A stretch of DNA of 64,000 bases, taken from positions 1 to 64,000 of the forward strand of contig NZ_CALFBQ010000049.1 in NCBI RefSeq assembly GCF_937951745.1. The letters run 5' to 3'. Each line of letters begins with the position of its first letter. The stretch's first letter is position 1. The notes below the pieces were generated by a model, which made no database searches, had not been told where the DNA came from, and worked only from the letters and a program-made list of their open reading frames with translations. This document shows positions 10,197 through 18,654 of the stretch, in pieces. A program made the position numbers and the translations under genes. The stretch comes from an uncultured Chloroflexus sp. Its GTDB lineage: Bacteria > Chloroflexota > Chloroflexia > Chloroflexales > Chloroflexaceae.

Positions 10197-10856
10197 CTAG
10201 TTCAGCGTCGTCTGGCTACTTGTCACCAAATAGATCACCCGTTCGCCGATATTGGTGGCGCGATCGGCAGTGCGCTCGAGGGCATGCACCATATCCAGCA
10301 GATCGATCGCCGCTTCAAACCGGTCAGGGTCTTGACGGGCATCGGCGATGATCAGGGCGCGCAAGGCATCTTCTAGCTCATCCACTCGCTCATCGTGAGT
10401 GGTCAGTGAACGAGCCAATTCGGCATCTTGGCGCAAAAACGCTTCGAGGCTGGTATTAACCATCTGCAACGCCAGTTGGGCCATCTCGTGAATCTGGGGC
10501 GGCGGCGCGACAAAAGCTACACGGCGCGACGCGCGCCGCACCCGCTTGGCAATGCTGTTGGCATAATCGCCAATCCGCTCCAACTCGCCGGCAATTGCTG
10601 TCACCACGCTGGTCAAACGCAGGTCAGACGCCACTACCGGCTGCTGGGTAGCCAATACGTGGATCACACTCTCTTCCAATGTCCGCCACGCTTCATCGAT
10701 CTGCTGATCATCGTGAATAATCTGCGCCGCAGCAACGGTATCCCATGTTTCAAGGCAATGAATAGCGCGTAACAATTGCTGCTCGACCATACTGAACATT
10801 CGCAGCAGATCTTCACGCAAGGCGCTGATCTGGCGAATATAGCGTTCGCGCACCAT
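10197..10856 (-). CDS. phoU: PhoU family phosphate-signalling protein
   Basis: 219 aa, ATG preceded by AGGAGG at good spacing. The sequence is almost entirely helical with two PhoU repeats (about residues 10-110 and 115-210), each carrying the family's E...D...A..I pattern (for example LERIGDYANSIA and LERTADRATNIG). PhoU proteins are cytosolic, bind metal clusters and modulate the PstSCAB transporter and the PhoR kinase. No pst or pho genes are adjacent, so it is detached from its usual operon and its partner cannot be read from the context. It is read toward metH, with a hairpin between them. Confidence 0.9.
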   Translation of the reverse strand: MVRERYIRQISALREDLLRMFSMVEQQLLRAIHCLETWDTVAAAQIIHDDQQIDEAWRTLEESVIHVLATQQPVVASDLRLTSVVTAIAGELERIGDYANSIAKRVRRASRRVAFVAPPPQIHEMAQLALQMVNTSLEAFLRQDAELARSLTTHDERVDELEDALRALIIADARQDPDRFEAAIDLLDMVHALERTADRATNIGERVIYLVTSSQTTLN

Positions 10857-11274
10857 GTCTATTCCTCCTCGCCTAAGCTGAATCAGCGTACCATCTCTCG
10901 GCTGCCAAACCCATACCGCGGCGCTGTCGATCTGATTTTGCGCACAGTAAGAGCCAATCCCATTATACTTGAAACTTCATTGGAATTGGTGAAGAATCTG
11001 CCGCATTGGAGCGTTATCACTTTATTATCAGACAACTCGCCAATACATCATCAGGATAGGTTATTTGACTTGTATCAAGGTAGAAAACAAATAGCATAGC
11101 GTTAGAACATCAGCGGCTCGCTCAAGATTGCCAGACGGACGATTGCTGTGATACACCATCCCGTCAGCCCATGATTGCGATGAAGCACAGGCTGCCCAGC
11201 CGATCTTCGCTTGACGCACACGCCAGTTCGTGGTAAAATAGTGTCAGTTTTACACCAAAGAAAGGAGGCCAGTG
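10857..11274. other. Divergent intergenic region, phoU-like gene to hydrolase gene
   Basis: No convincing gene. A minus-strand TATAAT at 10962-10967 could be the -10 of the phoU-like gene, although no good -35 is visible. A strong plus-strand promoter sits at 11211-11239. Nothing else was recognised. Confidence 0.4.
11211..11239 (+). promoter_or_regulatory. Sigma-70-type promoter for the isochorismatase-like gene
   Basis: TTGACG (11211-11216), 17-bp spacer, TAAAAT (11234-11239). The start codon follows 35 bp after the -10, with AGGAGG at 11263-11268. Confidence 0.7.
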
Positions 11275-11988
11275 ATGCCCGCAATCCACGATTTGGCTAC
11301 GCGCAGCGCACCATTTCTGACCTATCTCGAGCAGTGGTATAACACCTTGCCGGAAGTTGATCTCGCGACGATCATTGGCGATGCGCCGGAACGGGTTGCA
11401 CTCTGTTCGATCGACATGATCAACGGCTTCTGCAAAGAGGGGCCGCTGGCCGGGCCACGAGTCGGCGCGCTAGTCGAGCCAGTGGTCATGCTGTTCAACC
11501 GCGCCTACGAGCTAGGGGTGCGCGCTTTTGTGTTAACCCAAGACACCCACGATCCGGCGACGCCAGAGTTCGCCGCCTACCCGCCGCACTGTGTAGCCGG
11601 CACTGCCGAAAGCCAGACGATTCGCGAGCTGGCTGAGTTGCCATTTGCCAATCAGATTGTGGTAATTGAAAAGAACTCGCTCAGCTCGCACCTTGGCACC
11701 CGCTTCGGCGCATGGCTGGCCGAGCATCCACAGCTCGACACCTTTGTGCTGGTTGGCGATTGCACCGATCTATGCGTCTACACCGCCGCAATGCATCTGC
11801 GGCTCGAAGCCAACGCTTTCAATCTCAAACGGCGGGTCATTGTAGCCGCCAACGCGGTTGACACCTTCGACACCCCGGTGACAGTGGCACGCGAGCTTGG
11901 CATCTATGCCCACGACGGCGATTTGCACCACGTCTTGTTCTTGCACCACATGGCGCAAAACGGGGTTGAAGTGGCGAATATCCGCTAA
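11275..11988 (+). CDS. Isochorismatase-family cysteine hydrolase (nicotinamidase-like)
   Basis: 237 aa from the ATG at 11275, six bases after AGGAGG. A GTG three bases earlier is too close to that site. It has the alpha/beta fold of cysteine hydrolases, with the catalytic triad apparent as Asp in CSIDMINGF, Lys in VIEKNSLSS and Cys in GDCTDLCVYTAA. Metal-binding residues typical of nicotinamidases (an HDP-type run in TQDTHDP) are partly present. Substrate could be nicotinamide, isochorismate or another amide and cannot be fixed from sequence. It is the first gene of a plus-strand series and has its own promoter. The next gene, a sensor protein, starts about 70 bp downstream. Confidence 0.82.
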   Translation: MPAIHDLATRSAPFLTYLEQWYNTLPEVDLATIIGDAPERVALCSIDMINGFCKEGPLAGPRVGALVEPVVMLFNRAYELGVRAFVLTQDTHDPATPEFAAYPPHCVAGTAESQTIRELAELPFANQIVVIEKNSLSSHLGTRFGAWLAEHPQLDTFVLVGDCTDLCVYTAAMHLRLEANAFNLKRRVIVAANAVDTFDTPVTVARELGIYAHDGDLHHVLFLHHMAQNGVEVANIR

Positions 11989-12059
11989 CCATCGTCCGGC
12001 GGCATCTCTGGCTAGTATCGTGGTATACTAGATCCTTGATCGCCGCAATACTGCCGGGA

Positions 12060-13565
12060 ATGACTATGCCGGACACCGAAGATCTTGCTGCTCTGACTGT
12101 CGCCGAACTGGTGGCGCACGTGCGCGAGTTGCGCAGCGCCAACGCCCAACTGCGCCGCCAGTTGCACCCCGCCGGCCCGCCTTTGGCCGTCCACGCGATA
12201 GCTGAGGAACTGATCCGGCAAACATCGTTGTTGGCGCGGCTAGGGATCGAGTTTCGCGACGACCTCGAACCGATGGCGCTAGCGCAGCAGGCGTTACAGT
12301 CGGTCACGATCAATCTACCCGCCGATGAAGCGACTGTCGTGCTGCTTGGCCCCGATCAGCAACCGGCCTATGCGCTGACGGCGGCGCTTGGCGCGCCACG
12401 GCTGTTGCCGCCTGAACGGGCCGCCGAACTGATCACGCAGGGCAGTGCCGGTTGGGCCTTGCGCCACGGCAGCAGTGTGGTCTTGCTCGATCTCGCCAAC
12501 GATATTCGTCGCTTCCAGCTCCGCGAATTGCAGGCCGGCGGCAGTCTGATCGCGACGCCGATCCGGCAATCAACGGCAACGATCGGGGTGCTGATCGTCT
12601 ATCGGCTCGCCACTCACGCCTTTAGTAGCAGTGATCTGATCTTGATCGAGAGCGTGGCCACCCAGCTCGGCGTCGCCATTGGCGCGGCGCGGCTCCATCA
12701 GCAAAGTCGCCTCCGCCAACAACATATTTTGACCTTGCTCAACTTCGGCCAGACGTTTACGGCCAGCCATACCTTGGGCGATGTGGCGGCGCAGTGCCAT
12801 ACCATCGCGACCGAAACCTTTGCTGCTCGTTGGGGCTTGCTCTTCGTGCGCCCCTCGCCCCAGAGCCAACCGGCTTGGATCGCACCTACCAACCTCTCGC
12901 TTGAAGCGCCGGTCGCCGCTGCTGGCGGCGCAGCCCAATTGACGGCTGATAGCCAGAGCGTGGTGACGATGGCGCTCACCGACGAGCTGACCTGCATTGC
13001 CCTGCCTTTGATCCACGACGGCGCATCGATCGGCGGGTTGGCGCTCGGTTATGTCGGCCCGCAAGCCACTTCATCCGGCCTTGATTGGAACCTGTTGGAA
13101 TTGTTTGCCCGCCAGACCGCGACGGTCTGCGCCACGTTACAACTCGTCGCCCGCTTACGCGAACAGACACAGCTCCTCGAAGAGCTGATTGCCGAACGCA
13201 CGAATCAACTGCAACGCTCACGTGATTTGTTGCGGGTCGTGTTTGATAGTCTCCCCGAAGGCGTGGCCTTGCTCGACGAGAGCGAACGGCTCGCTGCTGC
13301 TAATACCGTCTTCGCCAATCAAATCATTGGCCGCCATCCCCGTGAGTTAGTCGGCAAGACCTACGCCCATCTGCTGCGCATGATCGAACGCGCAGCGCCA
13401 ACCTCGATTGAACTGCTGCCTGACCCGCGAGCCGGACGGCAACGGCTACGCATCCGACAGATGTTCCCTGACGGCGCGCGCAGTTATGTGATCGAACGGA
13501 TGGACATTCCAGCATCGCATGGCCAGCCGGCCTCGCGCTTAGAGTTCTGGCGGCGCGAACTGTAG
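12060..13565 (+). CDS. GAF-GAF-PAS sensor protein without an output domain
   Basis: 501 aa from the ATG at 12060. An ATG at 12066 or a TTG at 12036 are alternatives, and none has a strong ribosome site. A short N-terminal coiled region is followed by two GAF-like domains (about residues 55-200 and 205-375), a coiled linker at about 375-395 (LREQTQLLEELIAERTNQ) and a PAS-like domain to about residue 485. The protein ends there. No histidine kinase, GGDEF, EAL or helix-turn-helix follows, so it must signal by protein contact or be a truncated sensor. TATACT at 12024-12029 could be a -10. Downstream, after 34 bp, is an M16 peptidase gene. Function beyond sensing is unknown. Confidence 0.75.
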   Translation: MTMPDTEDLAALTVAELVAHVRELRSANAQLRRQLHPAGPPLAVHAIAEELIRQTSLLARLGIEFRDDLEPMALAQQALQSVTINLPADEATVVLLGPDQQPAYALTAALGAPRLLPPERAAELITQGSAGWALRHGSSVVLLDLANDIRRFQLRELQAGGSLIATPIRQSTATIGVLIVYRLATHAFSSSDLILIESVATQLGVAIGAARLHQQSRLRQQHILTLLNFGQTFTASHTLGDVAAQCHTIATETFAARWGLLFVRPSPQSQPAWIAPTNLSLEAPVAAAGGAAQLTADSQSVVTMALTDELTCIALPLIHDGASIGGLALGYVGPQATSSGLDWNLLELFARQTATVCATLQLVARLREQTQLLEELIAERTNQLQRSRDLLRVVFDSLPEGVALLDESERLAAANTVFANQIIGRHPRELVGKTYAHLLRMIERAAPTSIELLPDPRAGRQRLRIRQMFPDGARSYVIERMDIPASHGQPASRLEFWRREL

Positions 13566-13599
13566 TTGTTTCCGTTGTCTAGCACCTTAGAATCATACG

Positions 13600-14871
13600 A
13601 TGCCATACTTACACACAACCCGCAATGGAATTCGCATCTTGATCGAAGAGTTGCCGCACACCCATTCGGTGGCGATCGGTTGTTTCATTGATATTGGCGC
13701 TCGCTATGAGCCGGCAGAAGTGGCCGGCGCTGCTCATTTTATCGAGCATATGCTCTTTAAAGGCGCCGGCGCGTACCCGACAGCCCATGCTATTTCGCTG
13801 GCGATTGAGGGGGTCGGTGGCTATCTTAACGCCTCAACCGGTTATGAAACGACCGTCTTCTACGCTAAAGTTGCTGCGATCCATTTCGATCGCGCATTGC
13901 ACGTGTTAAGCGAGATGCTGCAACGCCCGCTGTTTGACGCAACTGAATTGGAAAAAGAGCGGCGGGTGATTATCGAAGAGATTCGCGGGATTCAAGACAA
14001 CCCCACCGAAGTCGTACATGTGTTGTTGCAGCAGACGATGTGGGGCGATCACCCATTTGGGCGTGACATCGCTGGCAACATTGCCACCGTGAGCGCCATA
14101 TCGCGCACCGAGCTGTTGCACTTTTTCCGGCGAGGCTACCATGCCGGCAATCTGGTGGTGTCGGTCGCCGGCAAGATCAGCGCCGACCAAGCGATCCCTG
14201 CAATCGAGCGCGCCTTTGCTGATCTGCCTACCGGCCAGCGTCCCGTCGCAGTTGCGGCGCCGGCGTTGCCGCGAGAACAACGGCTGAGCCTCTTGCCACG
14301 CGATATTGAGCAGGGCAATGTCTGTCTTGGTCTGCCCGGCGTCTCATACCACGACCCCGACCGGCGAGCAGTGCAGGCGCTTGATGCCCTGCTCGGCGGC
14401 GGTATGTCGTCGCGCCTGTTCCAGACCATCCGCGAAGAGCACGGTCTCAGTTACAATATCGGCTCGTACCATAACGAGTTTGCCGATACCGGCATGTGGG
14501 TGATCTACGCCGGGGTGGAACCGGAGGCCTTACGCGATGCGGTGGCGATGACGCGCCAGATTGTACGCGATTTGGCCGAGTACGGCCCGACGACGCAAGA
14601 ACTGGCAACGGTGAAAGAGCAACTGAAAGGCAGTTTGCTGCTCTCGTTGGAAGACACATGGTCGGTAGCGTCACGTAACGCCGCCAGCTTGCTTCGCCAC
14701 CAGACAGTGCAACCAGTTGAGCAGATCGTGGCCGAGATAGATGCGCTCACCCTTGCCGACTTGCAGCGCGCTGCGCACCGCTTGTTGGGAGATCAGCAAC
14801 AGTGGCTGGCGGTAGTTGGCCCGTATGATGACGATGATCGGGCCGATTTGCAAGCCCTGCTCGAAGAATGA
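13600..14871 (+). CDS. M16 family zinc metallopeptidase (processing-peptidase-like)
   Basis: 423 aa. The inverted zinc motif HFIEH (His46, Glu49, His50) and a third ligand in VIIEEIRG (Glu126/127) mark an active M16 member. The second half (about 210-420) is the inactive structural repeat with the usual GGGMSSRLFQ block near residue 270. The length of about 420 aa fits the PqqL/YmxG/mitochondrial-processing-peptidase-like group rather than the large insulysins. No signal peptide, so it is cytosolic. Followed after only 9 bp by the FAD oxidoreductase, so they are probably co-transcribed. Substrate unknown. Confidence 0.9.
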   Translation: MPYLHTTRNGIRILIEELPHTHSVAIGCFIDIGARYEPAEVAGAAHFIEHMLFKGAGAYPTAHAISLAIEGVGGYLNASTGYETTVFYAKVAAIHFDRALHVLSEMLQRPLFDATELEKERRVIIEEIRGIQDNPTEVVHVLLQQTMWGDHPFGRDIAGNIATVSAISRTELLHFFRRGYHAGNLVVSVAGKISADQAIPAIERAFADLPTGQRPVAVAAPALPREQRLSLLPRDIEQGNVCLGLPGVSYHDPDRRAVQALDALLGGGMSSRLFQTIREEHGLSYNIGSYHNEFADTGMWVIYAGVEPEALRDAVAMTRQIVRDLAEYGPTTQELATVKEQLKGSLLLSLEDTWSVASRNAASLLRHQTVQPVEQIVAEIDALTLADLQRAAHRLLGDQQQWLAVVGPYDDDDRADLQALLEE

Positions 14872-14880
14872 GGCTGGTTG

Positions 14881-15912
14881 ATGAAAACGGTTGCTGTTGT
14901 TGGTGCTGGGATGGCCGGGTTGGCCGCCGCTTGCGCACTGCAAGCCGCTGGCATCGCCACGGTGGTGTTTGAAAAGAGTCGTGGTGTGGGCGGGCGCGCC
15001 GCCACCCGCCGCATTGGCGATTGTTGTTTCGACCACGGCGCGCAATATGTGAAAGCGCCTTCGGCTGCTCTGCAAGACCTCATTGCCGCCACCGGCGATG
15101 CGGTGCAAATCCAGCGCCCGGTATGGACGTTTACCGCCGCCAACCAGATCGGCCCCGGCGATCTTGCGTATGGAAATGAGCAAAAGTGGACGTGGCCCGC
15201 CGGTATCACGCGCTTGGCTAAGTATCTCGCCAACGGCCTCGATGTGCGGCTAGAGACCACCGTTGCGAGCATGTATGCCACCGGCGACCGCTACCGTCTC
15301 ACTGCTGCTGATGGAAGCGATCTGGGCCGCTTTGACGCCGTGCTGCTCACTGGACCCGCCCCGCAGAGTGCTGCGATCCTCGCCGCCGGCGATCTCGCGC
15401 CGGCGAGTGCCGCCCTGATCGCAGCGCTCCATTCCGTCCAATACCGCCGCTCGATCAGTATCACTGCCGCCTTCCCCCACCGCCCTAACGTGCCTTGGTA
15501 TGCGCTGGTCAATATCGATCGCCAACACCCAATCAGTTGGCTGGCTTGCGAACACGATAAGCCGGGCCGGGCTCCAGATGAGGTCGGCTTATTGATCGCG
15601 CAGATGAGCGACGGGTGGGCAACCACCCACTGGGACACGTTGCAGAAAGGGACCTTCGCCCCCGCCGATCCGTTACCGCCGCCAATCAACGAGGCGTTGG
15701 CGGCGATCCGGGTTCTCGCCGGCGACTTAGGTGCGCCGCTGTGGATCAATGTACAACGCTGGCGCTACGCTTTGCCAGACACCGCTACCCCGTTGACGAC
15801 AATGGATCGGATTGTTGTGGCGGGTGATATGGTAGCCGGGCAGGGTCGAGTGCATCTAGCCATCGAAGAGGGCTGGCGCGCTGCTGATCAGATTCGGGGG
15901 TGGTTGGAGTAG
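14881..15912 (+). CDS. FAD-dependent NAD(P)-binding oxidoreductase (renalase/amine-oxidase-like)
   Basis: 343 aa from the ATG at 14881, six bases after GAGG. A TTG three bases earlier is the formal frame start. The N terminus is a Rossmann dinucleotide site (VVGAGMAGLAAACALQ, then an acidic FEKS) and the GVGGRAATRR block of the amine-oxidase fold. The C terminus has the flavin-contacting GDMVAGQGRVH followed by AIEEGWRAA. This matches the short bacterial renalase-like oxidoreductases, some of which oxidise aberrant dihydronicotinamide isomers. The exact substrate is not readable here. It lies 9 bp after the M16 gene. A highly structured non-coding gap follows it. Confidence 0.82.
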   Translation: MKTVAVVGAGMAGLAAACALQAAGIATVVFEKSRGVGGRAATRRIGDCCFDHGAQYVKAPSAALQDLIAATGDAVQIQRPVWTFTAANQIGPGDLAYGNEQKWTWPAGITRLAKYLANGLDVRLETTVASMYATGDRYRLTAADGSDLGRFDAVLLTGPAPQSAAILAAGDLAPASAALIAALHSVQYRRSISITAAFPHRPNVPWYALVNIDRQHPISWLACEHDKPGRAPDEVGLLIAQMSDGWATTHWDTLQKGTFAPADPLPPPINEALAAIRVLAGDLGAPLWINVQRWRYALPDTATPLTTMDRIVVAGDMVAGQGRVHLAIEEGWRAADQIRGWLE

Positions 15913-16279
15913 GTGAAATCTCGTCATTGAAGGGGGCGAAGCTCTCGTAGCAATCTCCCGCGCAGGCGCGAACGAACGCTGGACGCTTGCGTGCAAAAGC
16001 GGGGGGCTTCGCTGCCCACCGGCGGCGCACCCTAACCGGTGGGGAACACACGATGCGTAAAAGATGTCCCTCCTGCGGTCGCGGGAGATTGCTCCCACTC
16101 CACCGACGGTGCGGCTGTAGCGACCGATCCCTCCCGCGATCGCGGGAGATCGCTGCGGGGGCGGGTCAACTAGCTCCGCTGGCTGACCTCATCCCCCCGC
16201 AATGACTCACGAGGCGCATTGACGTCTGTTCCCCAACTCTTTCTCTCTGTAAGCGAGATGAGGAAACATCAAGGAAAAC
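15913..16279. repeat. Structured non-coding gap with repeated GCGGGAGAT arms
   Basis: No believable gene. A 14-bp perfect inverted repeat joins 15949-15962 and 16080-16093 (core GCAATCTCCCGCG). A third copy of the arm forms part of an 18-bp perfect palindrome at 16131-16148 (CTCCCGCGATCGCGGGAG). Another 8-bp hairpin, CCCACCGG/CCGGTGGG, lies at 16015-16022 and 16036-16043. The whole looks like a dispersed repeat cluster or a folded untranslated RNA ahead of the M19 gene. Confidence 0.6.
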
Positions 16280-17350
16280 ATGATGACAACCTCTGTGTGG
16301 CCACCAGTCTTTGACGGGCACAACGATGTGGTGCTCGACCTGTATCGGCCTGAACCGGGTAAAGAGCGTGACTTCTTTACTGCCAGCCCGCACGGCCATC
16401 TTGATCTGCCCCGCGCCCGCGCCGGCGGGTTTGGCGGCGGGTTCTTTGCAATCTACGTGCCGCCGCCGCCTGCTCCCAAACCGCAGGCTACACCACTGCC
16501 CGAACCACCCTACCACCTGCCGTTGCCGCCGGCGCTCGATCACGGTTATGCCCTGCGCACGACCTTAGCGATGGCGGCGCGTTTGTTTCGCGTCGAAGCC
16601 GAATCGCAAGGCCAGTTGCGCGTCTGCCGCACGGCTGGCGAGATTGCCGATTGTCTCGCCAACAATGTCATTGCTGCCATCTTTCACATCGAAGGCGCTG
16701 AGGCGATCGGCCCCGATCTCGATGAGCTTGAGGTGCTCTACCAAGCTGGCCTACGCTCGCTTGGCCCGGTCTGGAGCCGGCCTAATATCTTTGGCTACGG
16801 CGTGCCGTTCGCCTTTCCCGCCTCGCCCGATATTGGCCCCGGCCTAACCGAGGCTGGCAAGGCGTTGGTGAAAGCGTGCAACCGACTGCGCATCATGATC
16901 GATCTTTCGCACCTCAACGAAGCCGGCTTTTGGGATGTGGCCCGCCTGAGCGACGCGCCGCTCGTGGCGACCCACTCCAACGCGCATGCGATCTGCCCGA
17001 GCAGCCGCAATCTGACCAACCAGCAGCTCGCGGCGATCCGCGAATCGGGTGGGATGGTCGGGCTGAACTTCGCCGTCACCTTCTTACGCCCCGACGGGCA
17101 GCGCGATGCCAATATGCCGCTGGCGGTGATGGTGCAGCATATCCAGTATTTGGTCGAACGATTGGGCATTGATCACGTCGGTTTCGGCTCTGACTTTGAT
17201 GGCGCACTGATGCCGGCAGCCATCGGCGATGTGGGCGGTCTGCCCCGCCTCTTGCAGGCGCTGGCCGAGGCCGGGTTTACGCCAGCCGAACTGCGCAAGC
17301 TGGCTTACGAGAATTGGCTGCGCGTTCTGCGTTTGACGTGGGGAGGATAA
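16280..17350 (+). CDS. M19 membrane-dipeptidase-family zinc peptidase
   Basis: 356 aa. An ATG at 16283 is equally possible and slightly better spaced from AAGGA. It has the binuclear zinc ligands of renal-dipeptidase-like enzymes: HND (His14, Asp16), the bridging Glu in FHIEGAEA (Glu138), His211 in DLSHLNEAG, and His232 in THSNAHA, plus the late GFGSDFDGA block. No signal peptide or anchor is visible, so despite the family name it is cytosolic. Members cleave dipeptides, including those with D-residues. The next gene, an M20 peptidase, starts 10 bp after its stop, suggesting a peptide-degradation pair. Confidence 0.92.
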   Translation: MMTTSVWPPVFDGHNDVVLDLYRPEPGKERDFFTASPHGHLDLPRARAGGFGGGFFAIYVPPPPAPKPQATPLPEPPYHLPLPPALDHGYALRTTLAMAARLFRVEAESQGQLRVCRTAGEIADCLANNVIAAIFHIEGAEAIGPDLDELEVLYQAGLRSLGPVWSRPNIFGYGVPFAFPASPDIGPGLTEAGKALVKACNRLRIMIDLSHLNEAGFWDVARLSDAPLVATHSNAHAICPSSRNLTNQQLAAIRESGGMVGLNFAVTFLRPDGQRDANMPLAVMVQHIQYLVERLGIDHVGFGSDFDGALMPAAIGDVGGLPRLLQALAEAGFTPAELRKLAYENWLRVLRLTWGG

Positions 17351-17360
17351 ACAAACTAGT

Positions 17361-18650
17361 ATGCGCGACCTTCATCCAACCGAGCAACGAGTGCTCGCTG
17401 CCATCGACGACGCTGGCTTGCTAGAGGCGCTGACCGCGCTGGTCGGCATCCCTAGCCTTGACGGTACTGCCGCCGAAAACGAAGCGCAGGAATACGTCGC
17501 TGCGCTGCTGGCCAGACAAGGGATGGCCGTCGATCGCTGGGAGATCGATTTGCCGCAGTTGTACGCGCACCCCGCCTGTAGTTGGGAAGTGCCGCGCGAG
17601 CAGGCATTGGGGGTGGTGGGGACGCTTGGCGATGACCGCGGTGGGCGCAGCCTGATCTTTAACGGGCATGTTGATGTGGTGCCAGCCGGCGATCATCGCC
17701 GCTGGGGCAGCGACCCGTGGCAAGCGACCATCATCGATGGGCGAGTCTATGGGCGCGGCACGCTAGATATGAAAGGCGGCTTGTGCTGCGCCATCTTTGC
17801 CGCGCGCGCGATTGCCGCCGCTGGGGTACGCCTACGCGGACGGTTGTTGATCCAGAGTGTGATCGGCGAAGAAGACGGCGGCTTGGGCACCTTGGCAGCC
17901 ATTATGCGCGGCCATACCGCCGATGCCGCGATCGTCGCCGAACCAACCGAACTCAAAGTCGCGCCGGCCCAAGCCGGCGCGCACAACTTCCGCCTGACCG
18001 TCTATGGCGCGGCGGCCCACGGCTGCGTGCGCGAAGAGGGGGTAAGCGCGATCGAGAAGTTTGCGCCGCTCCACCAAGCCCTCCTCGACCTCGAACGCCG
18101 CCGCAACGAACGGCTGCGGGCCGCCGACCCTAGCGGTCTGTTTGCCCGCTACCGTACCCCCAATGCGATCTGCATTGGGATCGTGCGGGCCGGCGAGTGG
18201 GCTTCATCCGAAGCCGAACAGCTCGTGGCTGAAGGCCGCTACGGGATTGGGATCGGTGAAGACCCCGCCGCCGCTCGCGCCGAACTTGAGCAGACGATTG
18301 CCGCTGCTGCTACTCAAGACCCGTGGCTGCGCGATCATCCGCCAACGCTGGAATGGTGGGGCGGACGGTTTGATCCGGCCAGCACCCCGCTCGACGCGCC
18401 GATTGTGCAGACCTTGGCGGGCTGCGATCAGGCCGTGCGCGGCGCGCCGCCCGTCTTCGAAGGTATGACCTACGGCGCCGATATGCGGCTACTGGTGAAT
18501 GTCGCCGGCATCCCCACCGTCTTGTACGGGCCGGGTGATGTGCGCGACGCGCACCGGCCCAACGAATCGGTCACCATTGCCGATTTGCAAGCTGCAACCC
18601 GCGTCTTTGCCCTCACTGCGCTCCGTTTTTGCGGATACGACGAGGAATAA
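17361..18650 (+). CDS. M20 family metallohydrolase (ArgE/DapE/acetylornithine deacetylase-like)
   Basis: 429 aa. Zinc ligands and catalytic residues are visible in order: [12 protein letters not shown] (His, Asp), [10 protein letters not shown] (bridging Asp), [10 protein letters not shown] (general base Glu and ligand Glu), VAEPTE (ligand) and a late DAHRPNE histidine. A dimerisation domain occupies the middle (about 190-310). The family removes acyl groups from amino acids or cleaves small peptides. ArgE, DapE and succinyl-type substrates cannot be separated by eye. Its ribosome site lies in the end of the M19 gene. The fhs start codon follows its stop by 4 bp, so these three genes look translationally linked. 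Confidence 0.88.
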   Translation: MRDLHPTEQRVLAAIDDAGLLEALTALVGIPSLDGTAAENEAQEYVAALLARQGMAVDRWEIDLPQLYAHPACSWEVPREQALGVVGTLGDDRGGRSLIFNGHVDVVPAGDHRRWGSDPWQATIIDGRVYGRGTLDMKGGLCCAIFAARAIAAAGVRLRGRLLIQSVIGEEDGGLGTLAAIMRGHTADAAIVAEPTELKVAPAQAGAHNFRLTVYGAAAHGCVREEGVSAIEKFAPLHQALLDLERRRNERLRAADPSGLFARYRTPNAICIGIVRAGEWASSEAEQLVAEGRYGIGIGEDPAAARAELEQTIAAAATQDPWLRDHPPTLEWWGGRFDPASTPLDAPIVQTLAGCDQAVRGAPPVFEGMTYGADMRLLVNVAGIPTVLYGPGDVRDAHRPNESVTIADLQAATRVFALTALRFCGYDEE

Positions 18651-18654
18651 CCTT

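Noticed and set aside
15987-16205. Plus-strand 72-codon frame in the structured gap
   Set aside because: Sequence is dominated by inverted repeats and no ribosome site precedes it.
18499-18654. Upstream extension of fhs inside the M20 gene
   Set aside because: The M20 frame is the coding one here; the ribosome site and family start point to ATG 18655.
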